Below are positions 1-8,923 of a stretch of DNA of 64,000 bases, in pieces. Each line of letters begins with the position of its first letter. Within the stretch, counting starts at the first letter, position 1. A model generated the notes under the pieces. The model saw nothing but the letters and a program-made list of their open reading frames with translations, did not search any database and had not been told where the DNA came from. This DNA is from Streptomyces sp. NBC_00078 (lineage in GTDB: Bacteria > Actinomycetota > Actinomycetes > Streptomycetales > Streptomycetaceae): NCBI RefSeq assembly GCF_026343335.1, contig NZ_JAPELX010000001.1, positions 7,130,001 through 7,194,000 on the forward strand, read 5' to 3'. Position numbers and translations under genes: made by a program.

Positions 1-956
1 CGGCGCTGGCCGCCGGGAACACGGTGATCCTCAAGCCCGCCGAGTGGTCCCCGCTCACTGCTTCGCTGCTCGCCGACATCGCGGCCGAGGCAGGGCTGCC
101 GGCCGGTGTCCTCAACGTCGTGCAGGGATACGGCACCGAGGTCGGCAACGCTCTCGTCTCGCACCCGGACGTCCGCCGGATCAGCTTCACCGGTTCCGTG
201 CCCACCGCCCGGCACATCGCCCGGGCGGCCGCCGCCAACCTCACCCCTCTCAGCCTCGAACTCGGCGGAAAGTCACCGCTGTTGGTCTTCGCCGACGCGG
301 ACCTCGACCTCGCCGTGGACCTGGCGGTGGAGCAGTACGACAACGCCGGACAGGTATGCCTGGCCGCGACCCGCATCCTTGTCGAGGAGACGGTCTCGGA
401 CGAGTTCACCCGCCGGTTCGTGGAAAAGGCGAGCCGGCTCAGGCAGGGTGACTCGCGCGACGAGGGCACCGATCTCGGCCCCAGCATCCACCCGCGCCAG
501 CTGGAGAAGATCGACGGTTTCGTGCGTCGCGCGCTCGACGACGGGGCTCGCGCGGTCATCGGCGGCAAGCGCAAGGACCGGCTGTACTACGAGCCGACCC
601 TCCTCACCGACGTCGCCCAGGACTCGGAGATCGTGCAGGAAGAGGTCTTCGGTCCGGTCCTGACGCTCCAGACCTTCGGCGACGAGGAAGAGGCCGTGCG
701 CCTCGCCAACGACACACGCTTCGGTCTGGCCGCCACCCTCGTCACCGGGGACCACCAGCGTGCCGAGCGGGTCACCGCGCGGCTCGTCGCGGGCACGGTC
801 TGGGTCAACTGCTTCTTCGTACGCGACCTCCAGGCTCCCTTCGGCGGCTCCCGCCACTCGGGCGTCGGCCGGGAGGGCGGCACATGGAGCTTCGACTTCT
901 ACTGCGACGTCAAGAACACCGTCACCGCGCCGAACGGATGGCAAGACCATGGGTGA
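1..956 (+). CDS. hpaE: Aldehyde dehydrogenase, 5' end cut by the window (5-carboxymethyl-2-hydroxymuconate semialdehyde dehydrogenase-like)
   Basis: The reading frame is open from base 3, so the first 170 or so residues lie outside the window. What remains is the second half of an NAD(P)-dependent aldehyde dehydrogenase: the AAGNTVILKPAEWSP cofactor segment, the LELGGKSP motif with the general-base glutamate, and the catalytic cysteine in DNAGQVCLA (Cys codon at 357). By family, the enzyme oxidises a semialdehyde to an acid in the cytoplasm. The substrate assignment rests on context: the next two genes resemble HpaD and HpaG of homoprotocatechuate meta-cleavage. The stop codon overlaps the start of the next gene (ATGGGTGA), which implies translational coupling. 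Family assignment is secure; the exact substrate is inferred. Confidence 0.88.
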   Translation, partial: ALAAGNTVILKPAEWSPLTASLLADIAAEAGLPAGVLNVVQGYGTEVGNALVSHPDVRRISFTGSVPTARHIARAAAANLTPLSLELGGKSPLLVFADADLDLAVDLAVEQYDNAGQVCLAATRILVEETVSDEFTRRFVEKASRLRQGDSRDEGTDLGPSIHPRQLEKIDGFVRRALDDGARAVIGGKRKDRLYYEPTLLTDVAQDSEIVQEEVFGPVLTLQTFGDEEEAVRLANDTRFGLAATLVTGDHQRAERVTARLVAGTVWVNCFFVRDLQAPFGGSRHSGVGREGGTWSFDFYCDVKNTVTAPNGWQDHG

Positions 957-1884
957 AATCGTCGGGGCGGGTCTGCTCGCCCACGTCCCCACCATCGTGC
1001 TGCCGGAGGGGGACCGGCTCGAGCTGAACCAGGGCAAGGAGATCACCCTCGTCACCGGCTTGCGACAGCTCCGCGAGGACGTCTTCGACAGTGACGACTA
1101 CGACACCGTCGTGGTCCTGGACTCGCACTGGGCCACCACCGTCGAGTTCGTCGTCACCGCCCAGCGGCGCAGGGCCGGACTGTTCACCTCCGAGGAACTG
1201 CCGCGCGGCATGTGCCGGATGCCGTACGACTTCCCGGGTGATCCCGAACTGGCCCACAACATCGCCCGGTTCGCCGACAAGCACGGCACCTGGGTCACCG
1301 CGATCGACGACGAGTACCTCCCGATCTACTACGCCACCATCAACCTGTGGAAGTTCCTCGGCGAGGGGCTGCCGGACAAGCGATGGGTGACCATCGGCGT
1401 CTGCCAGACCGGTGACATGGAGGACCACCTGCGGCTCGGCCGCGCCCTGGCGGACGGTATCGCCGCCACGCCTGGCCGCCGCGTGCTGCTGATCGCCTCC
1501 GGAGCGCTGTCGCACACCTTCTGGCCGCTGCGCGAGCTTCGCGACCACGAGTCGAGCGACCCCGGCCACATCTTCACGTCCGAGGCCCGCGATGCCGACT
1601 ACGAGCGCATCGCCTGGTTCAAGGAGGGCCGCCACGGCAAGGTCCTCGACACCATGGACGAGTTCTGGAAGTACAAGCCCGAGGCCCGCTTCTACCACTA
1701 CCTGATGATGGCCGGCGCCCTCGGCGAGCAGGCATGCGTCGCCGAGGCACGTCAGTACGGCGAGTACGAGAACTCCATCGGCACCGGCCAGGTCCACCTC
1801 TGGTTCGACCGCCCGGCCGAGGGCTGGACCGGCACCGGCGCGCCCGCGTCCGCCTCTCCGCGCACCCCGCACAGCCGCTCCTAG
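949..1884 (+). CDS. hpaD: Class III extradiol ring-cleavage dioxygenase (3,4-dihydroxyphenylacetate 2,3-dioxygenase-like)
   Basis: This 311-residue protein belongs to the LigB/HpcB class of non-haem Fe(II) dioxygenases, which open catechol rings next to the hydroxyls. Family landmarks visible are the N-terminal His (LLAHVPTI), DSHW near residue 60, the ELPR segment, the ASGALSHTFWPL block and the C-terminal SIGTGQVHLWF motif, in the same order as in HpcB. I start it at the ATG at 949, inside the end of the dehydrogenase gene. The frame is open further upstream, but nothing there resembles the family. Together with the flanking genes it would turn homoprotocatechuate into a semialdehyde, then an acid. 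Substrate choice is inferred from neighbours. Confidence 0.88.
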   Translation: MGEIVGAGLLAHVPTIVLPEGDRLELNQGKEITLVTGLRQLREDVFDSDDYDTVVVLDSHWATTVEFVVTAQRRRAGLFTSEELPRGMCRMPYDFPGDPELAHNIARFADKHGTWVTAIDDEYLPIYYATINLWKFLGEGLPDKRWVTIGVCQTGDMEDHLRLGRALADGIAATPGRRVLLIASGALSHTFWPLRELRDHESSDPGHIFTSEARDADYERIAWFKEGRHGKVLDTMDEFWKYKPEARFYHYLMMAGALGEQACVAEARQYGEYENSIGTGQVHLWFDRPAEGWTGTGAPASASPRTPHSRS

Positions 1885-1896
1885 AAAGGCCCCGCC

Positions 1897-2742
1897 ATGC
1901 CCGAATACCGCCGTGTCCTCCTCGACGGAGCCGCCGTCGAGACCGTCCGTGACGGTGACGAACTCGTCGCCGGGGACGGCCGCCGGGTCAAGATCGAGGA
2001 CGCCCAGCACCTGCCGCCGGTCGTGCCGTCCAAGGTCGTCGCCGTTCACCTCAACCACCGCAGCCGGGTCGACGAGTTCCAGATCCAGCTGACCCCGACG
2101 CCGACGTACTTCCACAAGCCGACCTCCGCCCTCAACTCCCACAAGGGCGCCATCGTCCGCCCCGAGGGCTGTAAGTGGCTCAACTACGAGGGAGAGGTGG
2201 CGATCGTCATCGGCCGGACCGCGCGCAACATCTCCCCTGCCGAGGCGGGCGAGTACATCGCGGGCTACACCGTCGCCAACGACTACGGCCTGCACGACTT
2301 CCGCGACACCGACGCCGGTTCGATGCTGCGGGTGAAGGGCTCCGACACCCTGTGTCCGCTCGGCCCGGGCCTGGTCACCGACTGGGACTTCCACGGCAAG
2401 TACCTGCGCACGTACGTCAACGGCGAGGTCGTCCAGGACGGTTCGACGGATGAGATGGAGTGGGACATGCACTACCTCGTCGCCGACATCGCGCGCACCA
2501 TCACTCTCCACCCCGGCGACGTGCTGCTCTCCGGTACCCCGGCCAACTCCCGCCCTGTCCAGCCCGGTGACGTCGTCGAGGTCGAGGTCGAGGGCCTGGG
2601 GCGGCTCACCAACCACATCGTCACCGGCCCCACCCCGATCCGTGCGGACGTCGGAGCCCAGCCCACCGAATCGGAAGAGGTCCTGTCCACCGCGCTCGGC
2701 GGCGACTGGGAGTTCCGCGGTATCCGGTCCCCCAGGCGCTGA
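1897..2742 (+). CDS. hpaG: Fumarylacetoacetate hydrolase family protein (HpaG-like isomerase/decarboxylase)
   Basis: A 281-residue FAH-fold protein. Recognisable pieces are a substrate-binding stretch (FHKPTSALNSH), the metal-binding LNYEGEVAIVIGR segment, GYTVANDYGLHDFR, and the C-terminal LLSGTPANSRPVQPGD block typical of 2-hydroxyhepta-2,4-diene-1,7-dioate isomerase and 5-oxopent-3-ene-1,2,5-tricarboxylate decarboxylase. It begins 12 bp after the dioxygenase stop with an AAAGG ribosome binding site, so it closes a three-gene operon: dehydrogenase, ring-cleavage dioxygenase, then this enzyme. In the homoprotocatechuate pathway the isomerase/decarboxylase step follows oxidation of the semialdehyde. 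FAH proteins vary in activity, so the precise reaction is less certain than the family. Confidence 0.85.
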   Translation: MPEYRRVLLDGAAVETVRDGDELVAGDGRRVKIEDAQHLPPVVPSKVVAVHLNHRSRVDEFQIQLTPTPTYFHKPTSALNSHKGAIVRPEGCKWLNYEGEVAIVIGRTARNISPAEAGEYIAGYTVANDYGLHDFRDTDAGSMLRVKGSDTLCPLGPGLVTDWDFHGKYLRTYVNGEVVQDGSTDEMEWDMHYLVADIARTITLHPGDVLLSGTPANSRPVQPGDVVEVEVEGLGRLTNHIVTGPTPIRADVGAQPTESEEVLSTALGGDWEFRGIRSPRR

Positions 2743-2871
2743 TGCCCACCGTGGGCGGAACCGCACCCGGCCTGCCGCGACGGCGCCCGGCGCGGTGCTT
2801 CACCTGTCCGTCCCGTGCGGCCGGGCAGGGGAGAGGCCGCCGTGCGTGTACGGGCCGGTAGGGTCGCACCC

Positions 2872-3507
2872 ATGACCGAAGCCACCGGGACCCCTGAGGG
2901 CCCCAGGCCGCGCAAGCGGGTGAACTACGGGGAGGGCCGGGAGGCCCTGCTCAACGCGGCCGTGCGAGTGGTGGCCCGGGGCGGTCTGCGCAAGCTCACC
3001 TATCGCGCGGTGGCGGAGGAGGCAGGGGTCACCCACGGTCTTGTCGTCCACCACTTCGGCACCCGCGACGCGCTGATCGAGGAGGCGCTCGCCCACACCG
3101 TACGCTCCAGCCTGAGCGTCAGCGCGGTCGAGCCGGGGACCGGCAAGGTGTCCGACTTCTCGACCGGAGTGTCCGAGATGGTCACGGCCGATCCGGACAC
3201 CCAGGTCTTCCAGTACGAGCTGCTGCTCGAATCCCGGCGAAGGCCGGAGCTGCTGCCGCTGATCCGTGGGCTGTACGACGAGTACTTCGATGCCACCGAG
3301 CGGGAGCTGTCCCGGATACTCCCCGAGGGTGCGAACCGGGCGATGACGCGACTGGTCTTCGCCGCCCTCGACGGTCTCGTCCTGCACCAGCTCGTTCTGG
3401 GCGGCGGACCCGAGGTCACTGACGCGGCCATCGAGGAGCTCCGCTCCCTGCTGCGGTTGCTCGACGCCGACGCAGACGGCGAGAGTGCGGGCGACAGCGG
3501 CGCCTGA
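2872..3507 (+). CDS. TetR family transcriptional regulator
   Basis: A 211-residue protein with an N-terminal TetR DNA-binding domain (LTYRAVAEEAGVTHGLVVHH around residues 43-62) and an unrelated C-terminal ligand domain. The ATG at 2872 is preferred over an upstream GTG in frame because the homology begins just after it. The gene lies 130 bp downstream of the hpaEDG-like operon on the same strand and before a permease gene, so it could control either set. A strong hairpin follows it. The effector cannot be read from the sequence. Confidence 0.85.
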   Translation: MTEATGTPEGPRPRKRVNYGEGREALLNAAVRVVARGGLRKLTYRAVAEEAGVTHGLVVHHFGTRDALIEEALAHTVRSSLSVSAVEPGTGKVSDFSTGVSEMVTADPDTQVFQYELLLESRRRPELLPLIRGLYDEYFDATERELSRILPEGANRAMTRLVFAALDGLVLHQLVLGGGPEVTDAAIEELRSLLRLLDADADGESAGDSGA

Positions 3508-3531
3508 CTCGCCGACCTGCCTGATGTGAGG

Positions 3532-3564
3532 CGAGGCCCCGGACGCTTGGCGCCCGGGGCCTCG
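3532..3564 (+). terminator. Hairpin terminator after the TetR gene
   Basis: CGAGGCCCCGG and CCGGGGCCTCG form a perfect 11-bp stem around an 11-base loop, 24 bp past the TetR stop. There is no strong T-run, as is common in high-GC actinobacteria. Confidence 0.7.
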
Positions 3565-3673
3565 TTCGGCTCGGATGCCACCTCGGCCAGGCCTCGTACA
3601 GACGATGTGGTGGCCTAAAAACACCACACAAACCCTTGCCATCTGGATAGTTCCAGCCCACTATGAAGCAACT

Positions 3674-3689
3674 CGTTTGGCTCGAAACG
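3674..3689. promoter_or_regulatory. Palindromic operator candidate upstream of the permease gene
   Basis: CGTTTGGCTCGAAACG has CGTTT/AAACG arms and matches the site at 5647-5662 in 13 of 16 positions. The site sits about 30 bp before the GTG at 3720. If the upstream ATG at 3663 were the true start, the operator would lie inside the coding region, so the site favours the later start. Confidence 0.55.
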
Positions 3690-3719
3690 AAACCTCTCCC
3701 TTCCAGGCAGGTGATCCGC

Positions 3720-5177
3720 GTGGACAGTCAGACGGTCGAACCAACACAGACCGTGCAGAGCCCCTCCGCTGCAGGGCGGCTCAAACCCAACTCCCTCGGT
3801 GTTCTGGGAATCCTCTTCTTCGTTCTCTCCGCGCAGGCGCCGCTGACCGGCATAGCCGGTGCCGTGCCCATCGCCGTCGCCATCGGCAACGGCGCGGGTG
3901 CGCCCGCCGCGTATGCCGCGGTCGGCGCCGTCATCCTGCTGTTCTCCGTCGGCTTCGTCGCCATGGGGCGACATGTCGTGGACGCCGGCGCCTTCTACAC
4001 CTACATCGGCAAGGGGCTCGGCCGCCCCATCGGCTCCGGGAGCGCAGGAGTCGCGCTCTTCGCCTACTGTGCGGTCCAGGCCGCCATGTACGGCTTGTAC
4101 GGCTTCATCGTCAGCGGCCTGGTCGAGCAGTACACGGGGCTGAGCGCACCGTGGTGGGTCTGGGTCCTGGTCACCATGGTGATCGTCCAGATCCTCGGTG
4201 CCGCCGGGATCGAGATGGGCGCCAAGATCCTCGCCGTCTTCGTCCTGGCCGAGTTCAGCATCCTGTTCGTCTTCGCCCTGGTGACCCTCTTCAAGGGCGG
4301 CGGTCCCGAGGGGCTGGGCTTCGCCCACAGCTTCTCGCCCCATGCGGCCCTGCAGGGGGCACCGGGCGTGGCGCTGATGTTCGCTGTGGCGTCGATGTTC
4401 GGCTTCGAGGCCACCGCGATCTACGGCGAGGAGGCACGGGAGCCCCGCAGGACCGTCCCCCGGGCCACGTACCTGTCCGTCATGGTCGTCACCGTCTTCT
4501 TCGCCTTCACCTCGTGGATGCTGGTCTCCGCCCATGGCGCCTCGAACGCCACCGCGACCGCCGGGAAGGCACTGGAGAGCGGCGACGCCACGTCCTGGGT
4601 CTTCGCGCCGATCACCGCGCAGTTCGGCGGCTGGGCAGGCGACGCGCTGCCCATCCTGCTGACCACCTCCCTCTTCGCCGGCGTCCTCGCCTTCCACAAC
4701 TCCGCCAACCGCTACCTGTTCTCGCTCGGCCGCGACGGCCTGCTGCCGCGCGGGCTGACCGCGGTCAACCGACGCCACTCGCCCTGGGTGGCCGGCGGCG
4801 TGCAGACCGTGATCTCGCTCGTGTTGGTCATGCCCTTCGCGCTGCTGGGCAAGGACCCGGTGCTGAGCCTCTTCTCCTGGTTCAGTGGGGTCGCGGTGCT
4901 GGCGGTCATGCTCCTGTACTTCCTGACCTCCGTCTCGGTGGTCGTGTTCTTCCGCCGGGAACGGCTGGACACTCGCGCCTGGAACACGCTGATCGCCCCC
5001 GTCCTGGGTGCGCTCGGCATCGCCGGTGCCATCTGGCTGATCCTGGCCAACTTCACCACCCTCATCGGCGGGGACCAGGACACGGCGATGTGGCTGGAGC
5101 TCACCGTCCCGGCGGTCCTGGTCCTGGGCGTCATCGCCGCGCGACTGACTCGTGGCAGGGCGATGGCCGACGTCTGA
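3720..5177 (+). CDS. APC superfamily amino acid/polyamine permease
   Basis: An integral membrane transporter of about 485 residues with roughly twelve hydrophobic segments. The first helix carries the APC signature region (LGVLGILFFVLSAQAPLTGIAG), and FGFEATAIYGEEAREP in the middle is the conserved helix 6 region. Members import amino acids or amines with protons. I prefer the GTG at 3720, with AGG 8 bases upstream, because an operator-like palindrome lies just before it; an ATG at 3663 in the same frame is the alternative. A copy of that palindrome precedes the puuC-like gene downstream, so this permease probably imports the amine or amino acid catabolised by the next two genes. Confidence 0.82.
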   Translation: MDSQTVEPTQTVQSPSAAGRLKPNSLGVLGILFFVLSAQAPLTGIAGAVPIAVAIGNGAGAPAAYAAVGAVILLFSVGFVAMGRHVVDAGAFYTYIGKGLGRPIGSGSAGVALFAYCAVQAAMYGLYGFIVSGLVEQYTGLSAPWWVWVLVTMVIVQILGAAGIEMGAKILAVFVLAEFSILFVFALVTLFKGGGPEGLGFAHSFSPHAALQGAPGVALMFAVASMFGFEATAIYGEEAREPRRTVPRATYLSVMVVTVFFAFTSWMLVSAHGASNATATAGKALESGDATSWVFAPITAQFGGWAGDALPILLTTSLFAGVLAFHNSANRYLFSLGRDGLLPRGLTAVNRRHSPWVAGGVQTVISLVLVMPFALLGKDPVLSLFSWFSGVAVLAVMLLYFLTSVSVVVFFRRERLDTRAWNTLIAPVLGALGIAGAIWLILANFTTLIGGDQDTAMWLELTVPAVLVLGVIAARLTRGRAMADV

Positions 5178-5187
5178 GCCTGCCCCG

Positions 5188-5242
5188 CGGTGTGGCCGGC
5201 CCGGTCCTTGTCCTCCCCCTCGGGCCCGGACCGGCCACACCG
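5188..5242 (+). terminator. Hairpin terminator after the permease gene
   Basis: CGGTGTGGCCGG pairs with CCGGCCACACCG, and the stem extends inward through GGTCC/GGACC. It begins about 10 bp after the permease stop. Confidence 0.65.
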
Positions 5243-5646
5243 ACCTCTCCGGGCCGGGGGAGGGCTTGCCCTGAGTCCGTGCGTGAGAAGCCGTCAGCCG
5301 GCCGCTACGCCACGTGGCCGACGTGCCGGCCGTACGCACCGCTCCGCGCCGCCGTGGTCGAGGCAGTCGCGCGTCATAGCCCTGGTGATCTCCGGATTCG
5401 CATCCCCAGGAAGCGCCCCACCTGGAACGCCGGCCGATCTCCGGGCGCGATGACGCATTGACCGACCGAGCGCGGTGGTCGACCCCCGGCCGCCGAAGCA
5501 GACACCAAGCACCTGTACGCCGAGGTGGTGATCCATGCGCAGGGGCGCGAGTTCGCCCGTGCACGTCCATGACCCGTTGACGGTACGACCGAACGACAGG
5601 CCGGTCGAGACCCCGGTCTCCCCTGCGGGGACCGCCCGTGGCTTAT
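5243..5646. other. Intergenic stretch with no recognised gene
   Basis: About 400 bp between the permease terminator and the puuC-like promoter. Short open frames exist in several phases, but none has a ribosome binding site together with a recognisable domain. One short frame near 5465-5570 could be a gene tail, but I cannot assign it. Confidence 0.5.
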
Positions 5647-5662
5647 CGTTTGGATTCAAACG
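5647..5662. promoter_or_regulatory. Palindromic operator candidate upstream of the puuC-like gene
   Basis: CGTTTGGATTCAAACG has perfect 6-bp arms (CGTTTG/CAAACG) separated by GATT, and ends 25 bp before the ATG at 5688. It shares 13 of 16 bases with the site before the permease gene at 3674, which suggests one repressor controls both transcription units. Confidence 0.6.
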
Positions 5663-5687
5663 TAATGCCATGACCTGGAGGCTACGC

Positions 5688-7178
5688 ATGCTGGACATCA
5701 CCCACGAAGACTGGCTGCGCCGGGCCAAGGCACTGGACGTGTCAGGTGCGCACCACATCGACGGCGCCGACGAACCCGGCGGCGGGCAGTCCTACCCGGC
5801 CCTCTCGCCCCGCGACGGGCAGGTGCTGGCGCACGTGGCCGACGCCCAGCCCGCCGAGGTGGACGCCGCTGTGGCCGCCGCGCGCCGGGCCTTCGACTCG
5901 GGGCCGTGGCCACGCCTCGCACCTGCCGACCGGGGCCGGGTCCTGTTGCGGATCGCTGATCTGCTGGAGGAGCAGCGTCACCGGCTGGCGCTGACGGTCA
6001 GCCTGGAGATGGGCAAGCCGATCACGGACGCGTACGACATCGAGCTGCGCGCCGCGATCAACACCTTTCGGTGGTACGGGCAGCTGGCGGACAAGCTCAC
6101 CGACGAGTCGCCGCACACCGCGCCCGACGCGCTCGCCCTGGTCACCCGCGAACCGGCGGGTGTCGTCGGCGCGGTCGTCCCCTGGAACTTCCCTCTCACA
6201 CTGGCGGGCTGGAAGGTCGCTCCGGCGCTCGCGGCCGGCTGCACCGTGGTGCTCAAGCCGTCGGAGAACTCGCCGCTGTCCGCGTTGCTGCTCGGTCGGC
6301 TGGCGACCGAGGCCGGGCTGCCGCCGGGCGTACTCAACGTCGTCACCGGCGACGGGCCCACCGCAGGACGGGCGATCGGCCTCCACCCGGACGTCGACGT
6401 GCTGGCCTTCACCGGATCCACCGCCGTCGGGCGGCACTTCCTGCGGTACGCGGCCGACTCCAACCTCAAGCGCGTCTGGCTGGAGCTGGGCGGCAAGTCA
6501 CCCAACATCATCCTCCCGGACGCACCCGACCTGGAGAAGGCCGCCGAAACCGCCGCCTGGGGCATCTTCTTCAACCAGGGCGAGATGTGCACGGCCCCTT
6601 CGCGGCTGCTCGTCCACTCCTCTGTTGCCGAGCGCGTGACGGACACCATCGTGGCGCGGGCCCGGGAACTACGGATCGGTGACCCGCTCGACCCGGCGAC
6701 CGAGATGGGGGCGCTGGTCGGTGAGCGCCACCTGCGGCGCGTACTGGGGCACATCGGCACCGGCCTCAACGAGGGCGCTCGGCTGCGGGCCGGGGGCAGC
6801 CGCATACTCACCGACACCGGCGGCAGTTACCTGCAGCCCACCGTCTTCGACCACGTGGATCCGGGCATGCGGCTGGCCCGTGAGGAGATCTTCGGCCCCG
6901 TCCTGTCCGTGCTCACCTTCGACGACCTCGACGAGGCCGTCGCGCTCGCCAACGACACCGAGTACGGCCTGGCCGCCGGGCTGTGGACCTCCGACCTGTC
7001 CACCGCCCACCAGGTCTCGCGCGCGCTGAAGGCCGGCACGGTCTGGGTCAACTGCTACGAGGAGGGCGACCTCACCGTGCCCTTCGGCGGCGTGAAGCAG
7101 TCCGGCAACGGACGCGACAAGTCCGCCCACGCCATCGAGAAGTACACCGAACTCAAGACCACCTGGATCCAGCTGTGA
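5688..7178 (+). CDS. puuC: Aldehyde dehydrogenase, gamma-glutamyl-gamma-aminobutyraldehyde dehydrogenase-like
   Basis: A complete 496-residue NAD(P)-dependent aldehyde dehydrogenase. Glu266 lies in LELGGKSPN and the catalytic Cys301 in NQGEMCTAPS; the PWNFPLTL cofactor motif is also present. The ATG at 5688 follows a GGAGG site, and the long upstream frame extension runs through the operator, so it is not coding. By family it oxidises an amino-aldehyde to the acid. A gamma-glutamyl amino-aldehyde substrate is inferred because the next gene, with GTGA overlap, is a gamma-Glu-GABA hydrolase homologue. No puuA or puuB homologue is in the window, so the aldehyde must come from elsewhere. Confidence 0.85.
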   Translation: MLDITHEDWLRRAKALDVSGAHHIDGADEPGGGQSYPALSPRDGQVLAHVADAQPAEVDAAVAAARRAFDSGPWPRLAPADRGRVLLRIADLLEEQRHRLALTVSLEMGKPITDAYDIELRAAINTFRWYGQLADKLTDESPHTAPDALALVTREPAGVVGAVVPWNFPLTLAGWKVAPALAAGCTVVLKPSENSPLSALLLGRLATEAGLPPGVLNVVTGDGPTAGRAIGLHPDVDVLAFTGSTAVGRHFLRYAADSNLKRVWLELGGKSPNIILPDAPDLEKAAETAAWGIFFNQGEMCTAPSRLLVHSSVAERVTDTIVARARELRIGDPLDPATEMGALVGERHLRRVLGHIGTGLNEGARLRAGGSRILTDTGGSYLQPTVFDHVDPGMRLAREEIFGPVLSVLTFDDLDEAVALANDTEYGLAAGLWTSDLSTAHQVSRALKAGTVWVNCYEEGDLTVPFGGVKQSGNGRDKSAHAIEKYTELKTTWIQL

Positions 7179-7894
7179 CGACGCCCGCGCGACCGCTGAT
7201 CGCGATCCCCGCCCGCTTCGCCGCCTCCACCTCCGCCCTGCGCTACGCCGCCGAGGTCAACGCCCGCGCGCTGGTCGAGGCGGTCTGGCGGGCCGGCGGT
7301 GAACCGGCCACCATCCACCCCGCCGAGCCCACCGCCGCCGGCGTGGCCGCCCGCCTCGCCCGCTTCGACGGCGTCCTCCTCCCCGGCGGCGGCGATCTCT
7401 CCCCGTACCGCTACGGCGCGACCGACACCCACGACAGCGTGTACGACGTCGACGACCTCCAGGACGCCTTCGACCTGGAAGTCGCCCGCCAGTCCATCGA
7501 CCTGGGCCTGCCCCTGCTCGCGATCTGCCGCGGCCTCCAGGTCGTCAACACCGCCCTCGGCGGCACCCTCCACCAGGACATGGGCGGTCCGGACCGCGAG
7601 CACCGACATGTCGTGCACCCGATGGCGATCCGGCGCGGTTCGCTGCTGGAACAGGCCACCGGCGCCGAGAAGGTGGAGGCATCCTGCTACCACCACCAGC
7701 GGGTCGACCGTACGGGCGCCGGCCTCACGATTACCGCCCGGGCCGCCGACGACACGGTGGAAGGGCTCGAACTGCCCGGAGTTCTCGGCTGGTTCGCCGC
7801 GGTCCAGTGGCACCCCGAGGACACCGCCCTCGAAGACCCCGCCCAGCAGGGACTGTTCGACGCCCTTGTAGGCGCCGCACGCGACCGCCATTGA
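7175..7894 (+). CDS. puuD: Class I glutamine amidotransferase-like hydrolase, gamma-glutamyl-gamma-aminobutyrate hydrolase-like
   Basis: A 239-residue protein of the peptidase C26 family. The nucleophile Cys118 sits in LAICRGLQ, and His213 and Glu215 in VQWHPED complete the triad. The GGGDLSPYRYG loop is typical of PuuD. The family releases glutamate from gamma-glutamyl-GABA. The GTG at 7175 overlaps the puuC-like stop (GTGA), so the two are translationally coupled; the open frame reaches back to 6983, but that stretch overlaps the dehydrogenase gene. With the upstream permease it suggests import and breakdown of a polyamine-type compound to GABA. Confidence 0.85.
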   Translation: MTTPARPLIAIPARFAASTSALRYAAEVNARALVEAVWRAGGEPATIHPAEPTAAGVAARLARFDGVLLPGGGDLSPYRYGATDTHDSVYDVDDLQDAFDLEVARQSIDLGLPLLAICRGLQVVNTALGGTLHQDMGGPDREHRHVVHPMAIRRGSLLEQATGAEKVEASCYHHQRVDRTGAGLTITARAADDTVEGLELPGVLGWFAAVQWHPEDTALEDPAQQGLFDALVGAARDRH

Positions 7895-8176
7895 CAGCAC
7901 GAGAACTCACCGCCGTCTTCCTCGTCGGACGCCGCACAAGTCCTGCCCCCGCGGCTACCTCGCTCCCGGCATAGCTCTGGCGCATCACCGCCGCCCGAGG
8001 GCTGGGACCGCAGGACATCGCCATCGCCCGATGCGATCAGCTGCCGCGGTCCACCGGCGGGGAGGGGGATCGCTGCCACCGCGTCACCGGTAACGCGGGG
8101 GCTCCGAGCGCCGCCGGCCGTCATCGCGGCGGAGGCGTTCTCCCGCTGAGTGCTGCCCCACTGCGCGGGCTCCCCC

Positions 8177-8755
8177 TCACGCCTTCGGCTTCGGACGGCG
8201 ACCACTGCGACGCAGGGCGGGCTCGGCACCGTTCAGCAGGGCGCGCCGACGCTCCTCGCCGTGCTCCTCGACCTGGAGCACAACTCGCCGCAGTCCGTCC
8301 GCGACGCTGCGGCACTCGTCGTCGTCCAGCTGCTCGGCCACGAATGCCTCCTCCTCGTTGAACTGCGGAAACACCCGCCGCATCAGTTCCTCACCATCGT
8401 CCGTGAGGCTGAGCAGAACCAGCCTCCCGTCGGTGGGATGTCCGCCCCGCCGCATTAGCCCCCGAGCCTCCAGCGTGCGCGCGACCCCAGTGAGTGTGCC
8501 CTTGGAGATCCCCGCTTCCTCAGCCACGTGCCGGGTCTCCGACTCGCCCCAGACCCAGACCACCCAGAGCACGACGAACGCCGTCCAGGTGAGATCGGAT
8601 CCGCGGAGTACGGAGTTCTCCAGATGCTGCCGTACCGCCGAGGCCGCCCGGTGGATATTGGCCACCACAGCCATCTGCTCATGGCGGATCGGGATGCCGC
8701 CGAGCTTCGCAGCGGCCAGCTTCTCGGCTTCGGTGATGGATCGATGGCCGGGCAC
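8177..8755 (-). CDS. MarR family transcriptional regulator
   Basis: About 192 residues with a central winged helix: the recognition region HVAEEAGISKGTLTGVARTL is followed by the wing GGHPTDGRLVLLSLTDDG. Families of this type bind palindromes as dimers and release DNA when bound by aromatic acids or after oxidation. The GTG at 8755 has GAAGGGG at good spacing; a GTG two codons earlier is possible. The C-terminal 40 residues are charged and basic. An imperfect inverted repeat lies upstream. No adjacent gene is clearly its target; the nearest is the puuD-like gene, which is convergent. Confidence 0.85.
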   Translation of the reverse strand: MPGHRSITEAEKLAAAKLGGIPIRHEQMAVVANIHRAASAVRQHLENSVLRGSDLTWTAFVVLWVVWVWGESETRHVAEEAGISKGTLTGVARTLEARGLMRRGGHPTDGRLVLLSLTDDGEELMRRVFPQFNEEEAFVAEQLDDDECRSVADGLRRVVLQVEEHGEERRRALLNGAEPALRRSGRRPKPKA

Positions 8756-8803
8756 GGGCACACCCCTTCGACGTCTCTGCGACGCACTGGATCGACATTA
8801 CCG

Positions 8804-8824
8804 TTCGGACCCAAATTGTACGAA
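8804..8824. promoter_or_regulatory. Possible MarR autoregulatory operator
   Basis: TTCGGAC and GTACGAA are inverted repeats matching in 6 of 7 positions around a 7-base AT-rich spacer. They lie about 45 bp upstream of the MarR start, where an autorepressor would bind. Confidence 0.35.
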
Positions 8825-8923
8825 GCCCGAGTGAGGGAGCGCTCGGCCATCGGCCGCCGATGTGCCCGTGGGCGGCTTCGCTTTCCGTATGGGGTGGTGG
8901 ACTTGCCGACGGCGAGGTCGCGT

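Noticed and set aside
3615..5570. 651-codon open frame antisense to the permease gene
   Set aside because: Composition is typical of a shadow (Gly, Arg, Asp, Glu runs), with no domain, and it crosses the terminator and operator regions of the real genes.
5465..5570. Short frame reading KHLYAEVVIHAQGREF before the puuC-like gene
   Set aside because: It looks a little like a gene tail but has no recognisable family and no start or ribosome binding site; too short to support.
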